Positions 40,283 to 49,930 are shown, counted from the first letter of the stretch. The stretch: 64,000 nucleotides of DNA from Shimia sediminis (GCF_003990645.1 NZ_RYZK01000004.1:348230-412229), one strand, 5' to 3'. Program-made: numbers and translations. Notes: generated by a model not told the origin, from the letters alone.

Positions 40283-42184
40283 TTAGGCGGTTCTGAACCG
40301 ACCTCTGGCAATCATCAGGAATGCTCCGAGCACGCATAAGCCACCGATGTCGGTCCAGATCCCTGAAGCATGCAAATCGGCAGGTAAAAGGCACAGTATC
40401 CCGCCTACCACCAGGATTCCCCGGGCTGCCATCCCTCTCGGGCAAAGAAAATACCCGACAAAGCTGGCGGTGACCATGTAGATTCCGACCAGCGCCGTTG
40501 CAACCGACCAGAGCGCCAGCATCAGGTCTCCTTCCAGGATCAAACCTGGTGCATACAGGAAAAGGAAAGGCACGAGATAAGCTGGCCAAGCCAATTTCAT
40601 TGCCTCTTTGCTCGTCTCCCAGGCGGAAGAGTGTGCAATGTTTGCTGCTGCAAAAGATGCCAGAGCAACAGGTGGAGTGATCATGGACATCAGACCAAAG
40701 TAGAACACAAAAAGATGCGCCGAAATCACTGGAACGCCGAATTCGATCAACGCGGGAGCGACCAGCGTTGCCAGCAGAATGTACACACCCACCGTTGGCA
40801 TACCCATGCCAAGCACAATTGAGATTAATGCGGTGATAATGGCAAGCAGCAGCAAGCTGCCTCCGCTCGCGGTCACAATGTGCAAAGTCAGGTTAAAAGC
40901 GAGACCAGAAATGTTCAAAATGCCGATAATCAAACCGGCTGCGGCACAGACGATTATCAACCCGATTGCAGACCGACCAGTCGACGCGATGGCCCTACAG
41001 ATCTGCGTAAAGGTGATGCGCTTGCCCTTGTAGCCAAACACAAGGCTGCCAGCCAGAAGAACCAGAATAGACAGGATCGCGGACCGTTCCGGGCGCATGT
41101 GCATCGCAAACAGTGTGTAAATCAGAACCGCAAAAGGCAGGATAAAGTGCCATCCCTGCTTTAAAGCTTCGCGGCCGCTGGGGATGTCCGCTTCATCAAC
41201 TTGCGCAACTCCACGCTTGGCCGCGGTCAGATCAACATTAATGAAAATAGCGCAGTAGTACAGCAATGCAGATGGCAATGCTGCAAGCATTACAGTCGAG
41301 TAATCCACGCCGATGAAATCGGCCATTATAAACGCCGCGGCCCCCATAACCGGTGGAACCAATTGGCCTCCGGTGGAAGCAACCGCTTCAACCGCACCTG
41401 CATATCTGCTTTGGAAGCCGGCATTCTTCATCATAGGGATCGTGACAACGCCGGTTCCCACCACATTTCCAACCGCTGACCCAGAGATTGATCCAAACAG
41501 CGCAGAGGCGGCAACGGCAACCTTGGCAGGGCCACCCCGGAAACGTCCCATCCCCGACAGCGCAAGGTCATTGAAAAACTCCGCCGCACCGCAACTGGTG
41601 AGAAACTGGCCAAAGAGCAAGTAGGGAACCACGATGACCACAGCGACCTTCAAAGCCGTGCCCAGTATGCCGTTGGCATCCAGGCTTAAGTAAATCACCA
41701 ATTCGTCCCAATAGGTTTGCCGGCTCTGGAGGTCACCGGGGAGCAGATGCCCCCAGAGCCCGTAGGCTATAAAAACCAGCGCTACGATAAGAATTCCTGT
41801 TCCCGCCGCGCGACGCAGAAGCAGCAACAATCCACCAAGCAGGACAAAGCAGATCGCAACCAGAGATGGCGGGGTAAACGGAGCATCCATGGATAGTTGA
41901 ACAAAGCTCACTGCAACAAAGGCACCTGTCACAAGCACAATCGCTGCAAATAAAGCGGTGATGCCCCGCACAAAAGAGTTTTTCGTCGTTTCCGCAAAAC
42001 TCAGAAACCCTGAAGCAACGGCAAGAGCGAAGGACGCGACCAGGAGCTGCGCATCATAGACAGGCACGCCGACATAACGATGTAGATCGGCCGCATAAAT
42101 GGCTGAGAGGGCTACAATGAGCCCTCTCAGAACTTGGTTTACCAGTTCCACACGTGAGGTGGTGTTTGATGTCGCGCTCATCAC
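40283..42184 (-). CDS. TRAP transporter fused permease (TAXI-associated, DctQM-like)
   Basis: 633 residues with about 16-18 membrane segments, fused small and large subunits as usual for TAXI-TRAP systems. LTSCGAAEFFNDLALSGMGRFRGGPAKVAV, then SISGSAVGNVVGTGVVTIP and GMGMPTVGVYILLATLVAPAL are signatures of the large subunit. It imports carboxylate-type solutes by a sodium or proton gradient together with the TAXI binding protein encoded next upstream (20 bp apart). Given the surroundings an aromatic acid is a plausible cargo. The start can be either of two adjacent ATG codons. Confidence 0.9.
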   Translation of the reverse strand: MMSATSNTTSRVELVNQVLRGLIVALSAIYAADLHRYVGVPVYDAQLLVASFALAVASGFLSFAETTKNSFVRGITALFAAIVLVTGAFVAVSFVQLSMDAPFTPPSLVAICFVLLGGLLLLLRRAAGTGILIVALVFIAYGLWGHLLPGDLQSRQTYWDELVIYLSLDANGILGTALKVAVVIVVPYLLFGQFLTSCGAAEFFNDLALSGMGRFRGGPAKVAVAASALFGSISGSAVGNVVGTGVVTIPMMKNAGFQSRYAGAVEAVASTGGQLVPPVMGAAAFIMADFIGVDYSTVMLAALPSALLYYCAIFINVDLTAAKRGVAQVDEADIPSGREALKQGWHFILPFAVLIYTLFAMHMRPERSAILSILVLLAGSLVFGYKGKRITFTQICRAIASTGRSAIGLIIVCAAAGLIIGILNISGLAFNLTLHIVTASGGSLLLLAIITALISIVLGMGMPTVGVYILLATLVAPALIEFGVPVISAHLFVFYFGLMSMITPPVALASFAAANIAHSSAWETSKEAMKLAWPAYLVPFLFLYAPGLILEGDLMLALWSVATALVGIYMVTASFVGYFLCPRGMAARGILVVGGILCLLPADLHASGIWTDIGGLCVLGAFLMIARGRFRTA

Positions 42185-42204
42185 TCTTCTCTATTCAGCA
42201 AAGT

Positions 42205-43161
42205 CTACTGCGAAACACCGTTCTGCTGATAGTAAGCCGCCGCAGCCGGATGATAGACGAGGTCCCCCATGTCGGGCGCCATTTTTGCGGGATCGAAACG
42301 GGCAAAAGTCTTAAAGATGGCGCGAACTTTTTCCGGGTTCTGATGGATGTATTCGACAATCGGAGCGATCGTGTCGTCCGACACATGAGCGCCAGCCAAA
42401 AGAACGTAATCATAGAACATCATGTTCGTATCGACCTCGACACCAGGGGCAGACCCGGCAGGAACTGTATCGATGTAAGCGGTTGGCACGAAGGTTCGCA
42501 CCCCCGCAAGCGCTTCTGGGGTATCTTCCAGGCCAAGCCAGCGAACGCCAATAGCTGCGTCTGCCTCACGGGTCTTACCGCCTGCCAGAGCGAAGAAGGC
42601 GACCTCTGCCGTGCCTGAAATCAGGTCATCGACGCCGTTGGGGACCGAAGGTACGTTGTCCAGCTTCATCTCATCGATGCTCAAACCACCACCGGCAAGA
42701 ATCGCATCGACTTGTGGTCGGAGCGTAGGCTGCGCGGTGTATCCGTAGGTGATTGTCTTACCCTTGGAGTCCGACACCATCGTCATGTCGCTGGCCTTGT
42801 TGACCATGAATCCATAGGCAGAACCACCCATCGCGGCGACGATTCGCAAGTTGCCAAGCTGTCGTCCTTCGAACGCACCGGTTCCACCGGCAGCAGCTGA
42901 AAAGTCTGGGCTAGGCGCAAGCAACAAGTCCAGGCGAGCGTTGTCGACAAGAGGCATTGTTTGTCCGGAGCCACCAAAAGACTGGACACGAACGTCATAC
43001 CCCAGCTCGTCAACCAGAAGCTTTGCGAAGCCGGCATTGGCCGCATAGTTCTGCGAGCCTTGCTTACTGGCACCGATACCAAGGCTTTGTGAACTTGCCG
43101 CCGTCCCGAACGACATGGCTGCCAATACGATTGAGGCTACCCAATTGGATTTGCTGAACAT
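42205..43161 (-). CDS. TAXI-family TRAP substrate-binding protein
   Basis: 318 residues. Signal peptide MFSKSNWVASIVLAAMSFGTAASS, then SLGIGASKQGSQNYAANAGFAKLLV, the N-terminal pattern of TAXI proteins, and a C-terminal PAAAAYYQQNGV. It should be periplasmic and deliver its ligand to the fused permease downstream. ATG 43161 with GGGAGAGA upstream is chosen over an in-frame start at 43263, which would add a region without signal peptide. Unlike the TAXI-type protein at 32319 it is exported. Confidence 0.9.
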   Translation of the reverse strand: MFSKSNWVASIVLAAMSFGTAASSQSLGIGASKQGSQNYAANAGFAKLLVDELGYDVRVQSFGGSGQTMPLVDNARLDLLLAPSPDFSAAAGGTGAFEGRQLGNLRIVAAMGGSAYGFMVNKASDMTMVSDSKGKTITYGYTAQPTLRPQVDAILAGGGLSIDEMKLDNVPSVPNGVDDLISGTAEVAFFALAGGKTREADAAIGVRWLGLEDTPEALAGVRTFVPTAYIDTVPAGSAPGVEVDTNMMFYDYVLLAGAHVSDDTIAPIVEYIHQNPEKVRAIFKTFARFDPAKMAPDMGDLVYHPAAAAYYQQNGVSQ

Positions 43162-43477
43162 TAAGATCTCTCCCTTTCTAAGTTGGCTTGGTTCTTCCTG
43201 GCAAAAAGCGCGCGTTTGAGAGCGTTTTAAGTTTGCCGAAATAATTTCGGCGTGATGAGCCAACCGCTATGGTGGGAACGATCATTAGCAGAATTTCCAT
43301 ACAACAATAATACAATACACCGCCTCAAACATACATGATTGGGTATCTGTTTGTCGTCGTGAGGCGGACCAGTACGTGTTGCCTATTCTTCCAGATCCAG
43401 CTCAATCTTATGGACAAAGGTCGGCTTCGGACATCTGAGAAGTTGGTGGCCAACGCACGCGCCGGCCACCCAACGGA
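43162..43477. other. Control region of the TAXI-TRAP operon
   Basis: About 315 bp between the TAXI-TRAP unit and the 3' end of the BKACE gene. Apart from the palindrome at 43235-43251 nothing was recognised. Confidence 0.5.
43235..43251. promoter_or_regulatory. IclR-type operator palindrome GCCGAAATAATTTCGGC
   Basis: A perfect 17-bp palindrome (8-bp arms, one central base) about 75 bp upstream of the TAXI protein start. Its core GAAATNATTTC is the same as in the E. coli IclR consensus TGGAAATNATTTCCA. The IclR regulator at 38372 is the natural candidate. Binding is inferred. Confidence 0.7.
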
Positions 43478-44317
43478 TCAACCAACCACCTGCTTGAGAC
43501 CAAGAAGCGACCGCGCCTCTGCCCAAGTCGCCACCGAGCGCTCATGGCGGTGGCATATCTCCACCGTACGGGCAACCAGCGCAGCGTTTGAAGGCGCAAG
43601 GGTTTCACGGTCAAGCCGGACATTGTCCTCAAGTCCTGTTCGCGCGTGCCCACCAGCTGCGACGGACCATTCATTCAGTTCTAGTTGGTGACGCCCGATC
43701 CCTGCCGCACACCATTCTGCCTCGGGCGCCAGCCGCTCCATGGTGCTCACATAATAGTCAAACACATTCCTGTCGGCAGGCATTGAGTTCCGCACCCCCA
43801 TGACGAATTGGACATACAGTTTCCCGGGCAATTTTCCGGCCTTGCTCATCCCAACAGCCTGGTGAATGTGGCTGAGGTCAAAGGCCTCAATTTCCGCCAT
43901 CACAGCGTGTTCCGTCATCTGGGCAGCCAGCCAATCGACAAGATCTGGAGGGTTGTCGTAGGTGCGTGTTGGAAAGTTGGTTGACCCAACCGACAAAGAC
44001 GCCATGTCCGGCCGAAGCGTCAAGCTGCCCCCCCGTTCATGCCCAGCACCGGAGCGGCCACCGGTTGAAAACTGAACAATCATACCAGGACAGTGCTGGT
44101 TCAACCCCTCCAACAATCGACCGAACCTTTCAGGATCCGACGTTGGGCTGCCATCGTCATTCCGGACATGACAATGCGCGATGGTCGCACCCGTTTCAAA
44201 AGCCTCCTGAGTGCTTTCGATCTGCTCCGACACCGTGATCGGCACAGCCGGGTTGTCAGACTTCTGCGGCAGCGATCCTGTTATCGCCACGCAAATGATA
44301 CAAGGCTTTTGTGTCAT
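43478..44317 (-). CDS. Beta-keto acid cleavage enzyme (BKACE, DUF849)
   Basis: 279 residues. TIM-barrel family of 3-keto-5-aminohexanoate cleavage enzymes: VAITGSLPQKSDNPAVPIT at the N terminus, the zinc motif ATIAHCHVRNDDG (His-x-His), and FSTGGRSGAG in the middle. The family condenses a beta-keto acid with acetyl-CoA and splits it into an acetoacetyl-CoA-type product and a CoA ester. Here a plausible substrate is beta-ketoadipate or a related keto acid made by the hydroxyquinol route. It lies 4 bp downstream of the hydroxyquinol dioxygenase, so they share an operon. Confidence 0.9.
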   Translation of the reverse strand: MTQKPCIICVAITGSLPQKSDNPAVPITVSEQIESTQEAFETGATIAHCHVRNDDGSPTSDPERFGRLLEGLNQHCPGMIVQFSTGGRSGAGHERGGSLTLRPDMASLSVGSTNFPTRTYDNPPDLVDWLAAQMTEHAVMAEIEAFDLSHIHQAVGMSKAGKLPGKLYVQFVMGVRNSMPADRNVFDYYVSTMERLAPEAEWCAAGIGRHQLELNEWSVAAGGHARTGLEDNVRLDRETLAPSNAALVARTVEICHRHERSVATWAEARSLLGLKQVVG

Positions 44318-44321
44318 TTCC

Positions 44322-45197
44322 TTATGATCCCGTTTTCTCTGGAACCATTACGAAGTCGAAAGGCGAACGCCACATCGTGTCCCCTTCTGTGTTTTCAACA
44401 AACGGAGCAACAAGCGACGCTTTGACACCGAACACGGCGTCAGACTTGAGGTATTCATCTTCGCCAACAAAGGTGTGGGTTACGATTTTTTGAAATCCAG
44501 GTGCCGTGACCATGTAGTGCATATGCGCGGGGCGATACGGGTGACGGTCCAGTTTGATCAGCAGCTTGCCGACCGGCCCATCATGAGGAATGGGATAGGA
44601 CACCGGCTTGCTTCCTTTGAAAGAATACTTGCCGTCGGAGCCAGTGGTGAAGACCCCCCGATTGTTCCATTTTGGCTGGATACCGGGCTGCTGCACATCG
44701 TAATAGCCGTCTTCGTTGTCACACCAGACGTCAACCCGAGCCCCCTCGACCGGGTTTCCTTCAAGATCCAGTACTCGGCCCTCGAACAGGCAGGATTGGC
44801 CTTTCCCATCCAATGAAATATTCGCTCCCATCTCATATTCAGGAGCATTCTCGACGTGGAACGGACCAAACACCGTGTTCTCGGTCGCGCCTTCGGGGCG
44901 GCGATTGTTGATCGCATCCGTCAGCATCGAGAACCCCATGACATCACTCAGAAGGATAAACTCCTGCCGGTTCTCGTCACAGATTTGTCCGGTTGCGGTC
45001 AGGAAATCAATCGCAAGGTCCCATTCATCTTGGCGCAGTTCAATTTCCTTGGCAAAGGCGTGTAGGTGCTTGACGAGAGCCCCCCAGACCTGGACCAAGC
45101 GGTCATCGGCATTCGAGCCATTGCGCCCAAGCACGGCCTCGACGGACGACTCTTCGGTGAAGTAGTCAATTTTTGAAAGATCAACCAGATTGGACAT
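44322..45197 (-). CDS. Hydroxyquinol 1,2-dioxygenase (intradiol)
   Basis: 291 residues, the usual length for hydroxyquinol dioxygenases. The N-terminal dimerisation helix region is followed by TENTVFGPFHVENAPEY and the non-heme Fe(III) site: Tyr residues in the ENAPEY/YPIP regions and the two His of YRPAHMHYMV. The family cleaves 1,2,4-trihydroxybenzene to maleylacetate. The maleylacetate reductase at 49931 takes the next step. ATG 45197 is preferred because the longer frame to 45320 only overlaps the permease gene. It sits between the BKACE gene and the Liv-type transporter. Confidence 0.92.
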   Translation of the reverse strand: MSNLVDLSKIDYFTEESSVEAVLGRNGSNADDRLVQVWGALVKHLHAFAKEIELRQDEWDLAIDFLTATGQICDENRQEFILLSDVMGFSMLTDAINNRRPEGATENTVFGPFHVENAPEYEMGANISLDGKGQSCLFEGRVLDLEGNPVEGARVDVWCDNEDGYYDVQQPGIQPKWNNRGVFTTGSDGKYSFKGSKPVSYPIPHDGPVGKLLIKLDRHPYRPAHMHYMVTAPGFQKIVTHTFVGEDEYLKSDAVFGVKASLVAPFVENTEGDTMWRSPFDFVMVPEKTGS

Positions 45198-45222
45198 GGG
45201 TATACCTCTATTTGTATGTGTG

Positions 45223-46257
45223 TCAGCGCGCTTGGTTTTCGGTGGGAGGCAGCTGTCGTAGTGACAAAAGCTCAATCCCGGTTTTCTCAGTGAACAACCC
45301 CCACAACCCGCGTCTTGCAAACAGCATCACAGCGATCCCGAGGCAGCCCAAAACGATCAGATACACAGTGCCGTAGTCTGCGAGCGTCCTTTGCAGGAAG
45401 TAGAACACGATCACGCCGATTATAGGTCCAGGCAACGTGCCGATCCCGCCAATCACCGTGATGAAAATGACAAAGGCCGTCCAATCCAGCACCGAGAAGG
45501 CCGCCTCGGGTGTGACCCGGGTAATCTGGATGAACAAAAGTGCGCCGCAAAGGCCGGTACCAAAGGCTGTCAGCATGAACACCCAGGCTTTCAGGCGGGT
45601 CGGATTTACTCCCACTGACCGAGCGGCCTCTTCGTTGTCGCGTAACGCCTGCAACCCAAGACCCATCCGCGACTTCAGAAAAAGATAGGCCGCAATCAGC
45701 GTTGCAAGCGCCAGGATCAGAGCAAGCCAATAGGTCAAGGCATCAGAGGCCGCAGACGAGCTACCACCCAGCCAGCTTTTTATCTCCGGCACACCGAACA
45801 TGGTCTTGGTTGTGCCTTTGGGCAACGAAGTGCCGGTTCCCCCGCCAAGAGCTTTCCATTGCGCAAAACAAAGGCGTGTTATCTCTGCGACGACCCACGT
45901 CCCAATGGCGAAGTAGGCACCTGCCAGCCGAAATGAAAAGAACGCCATCGGAATGGCCAAAAGCATGGCTGCCACACCTCCGACGGCGATGCCGACGAGC
46001 GGATCCATCCCGAGCAGGATGACACAAGCAAACATTGCGTAGGCGCCGACGCCAACAAAGGCTTGTTGCCCAACGGACACCAGCCCGGCAAACCCAGCCA
46101 GCAAATTCCAGTTCTGCGCAAGGATCAAAAGCGTCAACACGCCAAACAGATCCTGTACCAGTGCCCGCGAACCAATGACAGGTACGAGAAACAGAAGTAC
46201 GACACCTGCAAGACCCATGAGTTGAATGAGGCGGGTGATTTTCCTTGGATCGGACAC
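45223..46257 (-). CDS. Liv-type ABC transporter permease (LivM-like)
   Basis: 344 residues with about ten membrane segments. The conserved LivM region LAQNWNLLAGFAGLVSVGQQAFVGVGAYAM and LRDNEEAARSVGVNPTRLKAWVFMLTAFGTG are present. A GTG start at 46257 with GAGG upstream is chosen, just after the LivH stop; the frame extends to 46389 but that part would overlap LivH. It forms the membrane pore with LivH. Liv-type systems beside aromatic genes often import aromatic acids rather than amino acids. Confidence 0.88.
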   Translation of the reverse strand: MSDPRKITRLIQLMGLAGVVLLFLVPVIGSRALVQDLFGVLTLLILAQNWNLLAGFAGLVSVGQQAFVGVGAYAMFACVILLGMDPLVGIAVGGVAAMLLAIPMAFFSFRLAGAYFAIGTWVVAEITRLCFAQWKALGGGTGTSLPKGTTKTMFGVPEIKSWLGGSSSAASDALTYWLALILALATLIAAYLFLKSRMGLGLQALRDNEEAARSVGVNPTRLKAWVFMLTAFGTGLCGALLFIQITRVTPEAAFSVLDWTAFVIFITVIGGIGTLPGPIIGVIVFYFLQRTLADYGTVYLIVLGCLGIAVMLFARRGLWGLFTEKTGIELLSLRQLPPTENQAR

Positions 46258-46267
46258 AGCGAAAACC

Positions 46268-47131
46268 TCAGTCTTTAGAGCGTGGGAACAGTCCGCGCGG
46301 GCGGACAAGAAGGACAACGACAAAAGCGACATGACCCGACAAGATTTGCCATTCGGGATTGATGGCGGCACCCAGGGCCTGCGACACACCGATGATCACG
46401 CCACCTGCCAGCGTTCCCCAAAGTGAGCCGAGGCCACCAATGATAACGGCTTCAAAAGCATAGAGCAGACGGGCAGGTCCGATACTTGGGTCAAAGTTTG
46501 CGCGAATGCCAAGATACAAAGCTGCAATCGTGGCAACCACCATCGCAATCCCTGTAGCGATCGCGAAGACATTGTTGGGGCGAATTCCCATCAGGCCAAC
46601 AGCTTCGCGGTCATCAGACGTAGCCCGGAACGCCCGCCCGAGCTTGGTTCTATAAAATATCTGGTTGAGGGCAAAAATCACCAAGACGGCTGATACAAAG
46701 GTCAACAGCGGCATAACACCAACCGTAACCCCACCGAGCGACACCGATTCAGCCTCGATGGACCCCGCGGTCAGTTTCCGACTATCCGCCGAAAACAATT
46801 CTAACAGCCCATTCTGAATGACAACGGACAGGCCGAAGGTCACCAGAAGAGGTGGTAAAATATCGTCCCCTAAAACGCGATTCAACAAATAGGTCTGAAG
46901 CACCCAGCCAACCGCAAACATAACGGGAATTGCAATGACCGCGGCAACAAACGGGTTGAGGTTTAGCGCAGTTGCAACAGAGAGAATAACGAAGGCCGCC
47001 AAGACAATTAGGTCGCCATGTGCCAAGTTTACCAAGCGCATCACGCCGAACACCAAACTCAGCCCTGCAGCAAACAGCGCGTATAGACCGCCAAGCAAAA
47101 CACCTTGGACAAGAGTGTCGATCCAGATCAT
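46268..47131 (-). CDS. Liv-type ABC transporter permease (LivH-like)
   Basis: 287 residues with about eight membrane segments. LLGGLYALFAAGLSLVFGVMRLVNLAHGDLIVLAAF is the LivH hallmark, and RATSDDREAVGLMGIRPNNVFAIATG is its EAA-like loop. It overlaps the LivF-like gene by 4 bp and is followed 10 bp later by the LivM-like gene. Confidence 0.92.
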   Translation of the reverse strand: MIWIDTLVQGVLLGGLYALFAAGLSLVFGVMRLVNLAHGDLIVLAAFVILSVATALNLNPFVAAVIAIPVMFAVGWVLQTYLLNRVLGDDILPPLLVTFGLSVVIQNGLLELFSADSRKLTAGSIEAESVSLGGVTVGVMPLLTFVSAVLVIFALNQIFYRTKLGRAFRATSDDREAVGLMGIRPNNVFAIATGIAMVVATIAALYLGIRANFDPSIGPARLLYAFEAVIIGGLGSLWGTLAGGVIIGVSQALGAAINPEWQILSGHVAFVVVLLVRPRGLFPRSKD

Positions 47132-47838
47132 GAAGCTACCCCGAAGTACGCGTTGTGAATGTCTTCCCGAGACAACTCGTCCGGTCGACCCTGCAAAGTG
47201 ACCCGACCTTCCATCATGCAGTAAACGCGGTCGGCGATTTTCATTGCCTGACCGATATCCTGTTCAACAACCACGACCGAGGCTCCTCGTTCTTTAATCT
47301 TTGGAAAGGACGCATAGATTTCTTTGATCACGACAGGCGCCAGTCCAAGGCTCAGCTCGTCGCACAAGAGAACGTCAGGATTTGACATCAACGCACGGCC
47401 AATTGCGACCATCTGTTGCTGGCCGCCCGACAATGCCGTGCCGGGATGATCGCGGCGTTCCTTTAGGATCGGGACGATTTCATAAACCGTTTCCAAGTTC
47501 CAGACTCCGTTTCCGGTTCTTGTATGCCCACCGATCAAGAGGTTTTCTTCAACGGACAACGAAGGGAAGAGCCTGCGGCCTTCCGGGACCATTGATATGC
47601 CCCGCTCCAGAACTTCGGGGGCCGAGAGGGCACCAATGCCCTCACCTCTGAGAGTGATCGCATCCGGTGCATTTTGCAAAAGCCCGGTAATCGCTCGCAT
47701 GAGGGTTGATTTTCCGGCACCGTTTGCACCAATGATGGCAATTGTTTCGCCCTGTCGAACGTCGATATCGACACCAAACAGGGCCTGGAAATCACCGTAA
47801 TGGGCCGTGAGTCCGTGAGTGGATAAAATTGGCTCCAT
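47128..47838 (-). CDS. Liv-type ABC ATPase (LivF-like)
   Basis: 236 residues. Walker A IIGANGAGKST, signature ALSGGQQQMVAIGRAL, Walker B VLLCDELSLGLAP (SLGLAP is typical of LivF), and Q-loop segments with EGRRLFPSLSVEENL. It pairs with the LivG-like ATPase encoded just upstream; their stop and start share one base. It overlaps the LivH-like gene. Confidence 0.94.
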   Translation of the reverse strand: MEPILSTHGLTAHYGDFQALFGVDIDVRQGETIAIIGANGAGKSTLMRAITGLLQNAPDAITLRGEGIGALSAPEVLERGISMVPEGRRLFPSLSVEENLLIGGHTRTGNGVWNLETVYEIVPILKERRDHPGTALSGGQQQMVAIGRALMSNPDVLLCDELSLGLAPVVIKEIYASFPKIKERGASVVVVEQDIGQAMKIADRVYCMMEGRVTLQGRPDELSREDIHNAYFGVAS

Positions 47839-48557
47839 TATACTTCAATCCCCAGATAGATTTCCCGCACTGCGGGGGCGTTCATGACATCATCAACCCT
47901 TCCCACCATCAGTTTCCTGCCGAAATTAAGCACCATGAGGCGGTCGACGACGGAGTTGAGCGCATGCAACACATGCTCGATCCAGATAATCGACGTGCCC
48001 TGGCTGTGGATGTTCCTAATTGTCTTGATCAGGTCCACACATTCACCGTCGGTGAGTCCTCCGGCAATTTCATCCAGCAATATCAACTTGGGTGATGTTG
48101 CCATGGCGCGCGCCAACTCGAGGCGTTTTCGCTGCAACAACGATAGACCGCCAGCAAGGTCCTGTGCGCAGGAGGCCAAGCCCGTTTCGGACAAGATGGA
48201 CATGCAGAAAGTTCCCGCTTCATGTCCGCGATGTTCTCCACCGAACTGTGCAGCAACCATCAAGTTTTCAAACACACTAAGGTGATTGAAGGGTTGCGGA
48301 ATTTGAAAAGACCGTCCTACACCAGCATGAACGCGCTCCATCGGAGACCGCTGCGTAACGTCGACGCCCTCCAGAAGAACTTGCCCGGCGTCCGGTTTGA
48401 TATTACCAGCAATCAGGTTGAACAGGGTCGACTTCCCTGCCCCGTTTGGCCCGATAATACCAAGGGCCTCTCCTGCCTCGACATCCAGAGACACGTTATC
48501 CGTTACCTTTAAGGCCCCGAACGACTTGGATACTGATTTGAGCGTCAGGATCGACAT
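47838..48557 (-). CDS. Liv-type ABC ATPase (LivG-like)
   Basis: 239 residues. Walker A IIGPNGAGKSTLFNLIAG, the LivG-type RSFQIPQPFNHLSVFENLMVAA region, Walker B LILLDEIAGGLTDGE and H-loop WIEHVLHALNSVVDRLMVLNFGRK. The signature LAGGLSLLQRKRLELARAM is somewhat divergent from LSxGQ but usual for LivG. A strong hairpin separates it from the binding-protein gene. Confidence 0.94.
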   Translation of the reverse strand: MSILTLKSVSKSFGALKVTDNVSLDVEAGEALGIIGPNGAGKSTLFNLIAGNIKPDAGQVLLEGVDVTQRSPMERVHAGVGRSFQIPQPFNHLSVFENLMVAAQFGGEHRGHEAGTFCMSILSETGLASCAQDLAGGLSLLQRKRLELARAMATSPKLILLDEIAGGLTDGECVDLIKTIRNIHSQGTSIIWIEHVLHALNSVVDRLMVLNFGRKLMVGRVDDVMNAPAVREIYLGIEV

Positions 48558-48583
48558 TCATAACTCCGAACAAAAAGGGGTTG

Positions 48584-48608
48584 GCATCGGGTCACGCTGA
48601 CCCGATGC
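48584..48608 (-). terminator. Attenuator-type hairpin after the binding-protein gene
   Basis: GCATCGGGTCA and TGACCCGATGC form a perfect 11-bp stem with a CGC loop. On the minus strand CCCCTTTTTG follows about 5 bases later, so it can act as a partial terminator between the binding-protein and LivG-like genes, favouring high binding-protein expression. Confidence 0.75.
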
Positions 48609-48618
48609 ACCGGCTCAT

Positions 48619-49884
48619 TTAGCTGAGGGTTTCGAGCGTACCGTCGAGCGGGATTTCGGGCGCGTTGCTGTTCTCAACAATTAGCAGTTCATAGTCACCG
48701 CTGTCCTTGCGGCGCCACTGACCGCCGACCAAGGGCGTTTTGGCTACATTCTTCTGGGCAAATGGTGGCAGGTTATCTTTGCCCCATCCAATATGCCCCA
48801 CCACCGTATTGAGATCGGTCGACCCTACGGCCTCAGCCAACGCATCTCCATCCGTCGGATCTTCGGTGCGTTGAATTGCGTTGGCGGCAACTTCGAACAA
48901 GGCATGAGTGAAGCCCACCGGTTGCGTCCATTGGCGTTTTGCAGCGGCTTCAAAACCGGCCGCCAGATCACCACAGCTCTCTCCTGTGAGCGACGACTTG
49001 AATGGGAAAGACGGGGTCCAATAAACCTCGCAAGTCAGGTTGTTGCCGAGATCACCCAACTGTTGCACACTTTCCGGGAACAGCAGCGCCTTAGCGATTG
49101 ACGCCATCTTAGGGTTGTAGCCCTGCTGCTTGGCCTGGGTCCAGAAAGTGGTAAAATCCGGCGGGATTGGAATGCCCGTGAAGATTTCGGCGTTCGCGTT
49201 TTTGTAAGCGTTGATCTGGGCGCTGAAATCGTCCGTCAAATTCTGATAGCGACCCGGATCGATCAGCTGATACCCTGCCGCCTCCGCGGCCGGAGGCATC
49301 CCTACACCACTGGCCCAGGCATTGCCGTCCCCGTCATTGGGCCACAGTGCACCCAGCACCTTGTTGCTTTCGATGCTGTTCCACATGTTAAGGAACACCG
49401 ACACGTTGTCTTCCAACCCCCAGAAGAAGTGGTAGACGTAGTCGAATTCCTGCCAGCTGGAGGGGTCACCCGGATTACCCTGCTGCCCGATGAACCAAGG
49501 TTGCCATGGGGCCACGGAAGAAATCACAGGAATTTCCTCGGCTTCCGCGATTGTACAAACCGGGTTTGTCGTTTCAGGAGTGGAAGCAACGCAGATCAGA
49601 TTGACCTCGTCACGGACAATCAGTTCGCGTGCAACTTCGGCGGCGCGGTTGGGATTGGACTGGCTGTCTTTGACAATCACCTCCACGTTCAACCCGCTGG
49701 CCGCGCTGGTTTTGACGAATTGTTCAATGACATAGTTGTCAGCCTCGGAAAAGGCGCTCAACGGACCGGACTGAGGGCTCACATAGCCAATCTTGATTTT
49801 GGCGTTTTTGGCCAAGGCTGGCATGGCCAAGGCCGTGACCCCAGCGGCCGCGCCTGTTTTCAGAAGTGTGCGTCGTGTCAGCAT
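48619..49884 (-). CDS. Liv-type ABC substrate-binding protein
   Basis: 421 residues. N terminus MLTRRTLLKTGAAAGVTALAMPALA with the twin-arginine-like motif TRRTLLK, so export could be by Tat or Sec. The mature part (IKIGYVSPQSGPLSAFSEADN) matches type I periplasmic binding proteins of the branched-chain amino-acid class. ATG 49884 has GGGAGGAAA upstream. It starts the Liv transporter operon; about 45 bp separate it from the maleylacetate reductase gene. Given that neighbour, an aromatic or aryl-amide ligand is more likely than an amino acid; this is inference. Confidence 0.9.
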   Translation of the reverse strand: MLTRRTLLKTGAAAGVTALAMPALAKNAKIKIGYVSPQSGPLSAFSEADNYVIEQFVKTSAASGLNVEVIVKDSQSNPNRAAEVARELIVRDEVNLICVASTPETTNPVCTIAEAEEIPVISSVAPWQPWFIGQQGNPGDPSSWQEFDYVYHFFWGLEDNVSVFLNMWNSIESNKVLGALWPNDGDGNAWASGVGMPPAAEAAGYQLIDPGRYQNLTDDFSAQINAYKNANAEIFTGIPIPPDFTTFWTQAKQQGYNPKMASIAKALLFPESVQQLGDLGNNLTCEVYWTPSFPFKSSLTGESCGDLAAGFEAAAKRQWTQPVGFTHALFEVAANAIQRTEDPTDGDALAEAVGSTDLNTVVGHIGWGKDNLPPFAQKNVAKTPLVGGQWRRKDSGDYELLIVENSNAPEIPLDGTLETLS

Positions 49885-49930
49885 GTTGGTTTCCTCCCTG
49901 ATGCATTTTGACGTTGTGTCTGTTTGGCTG

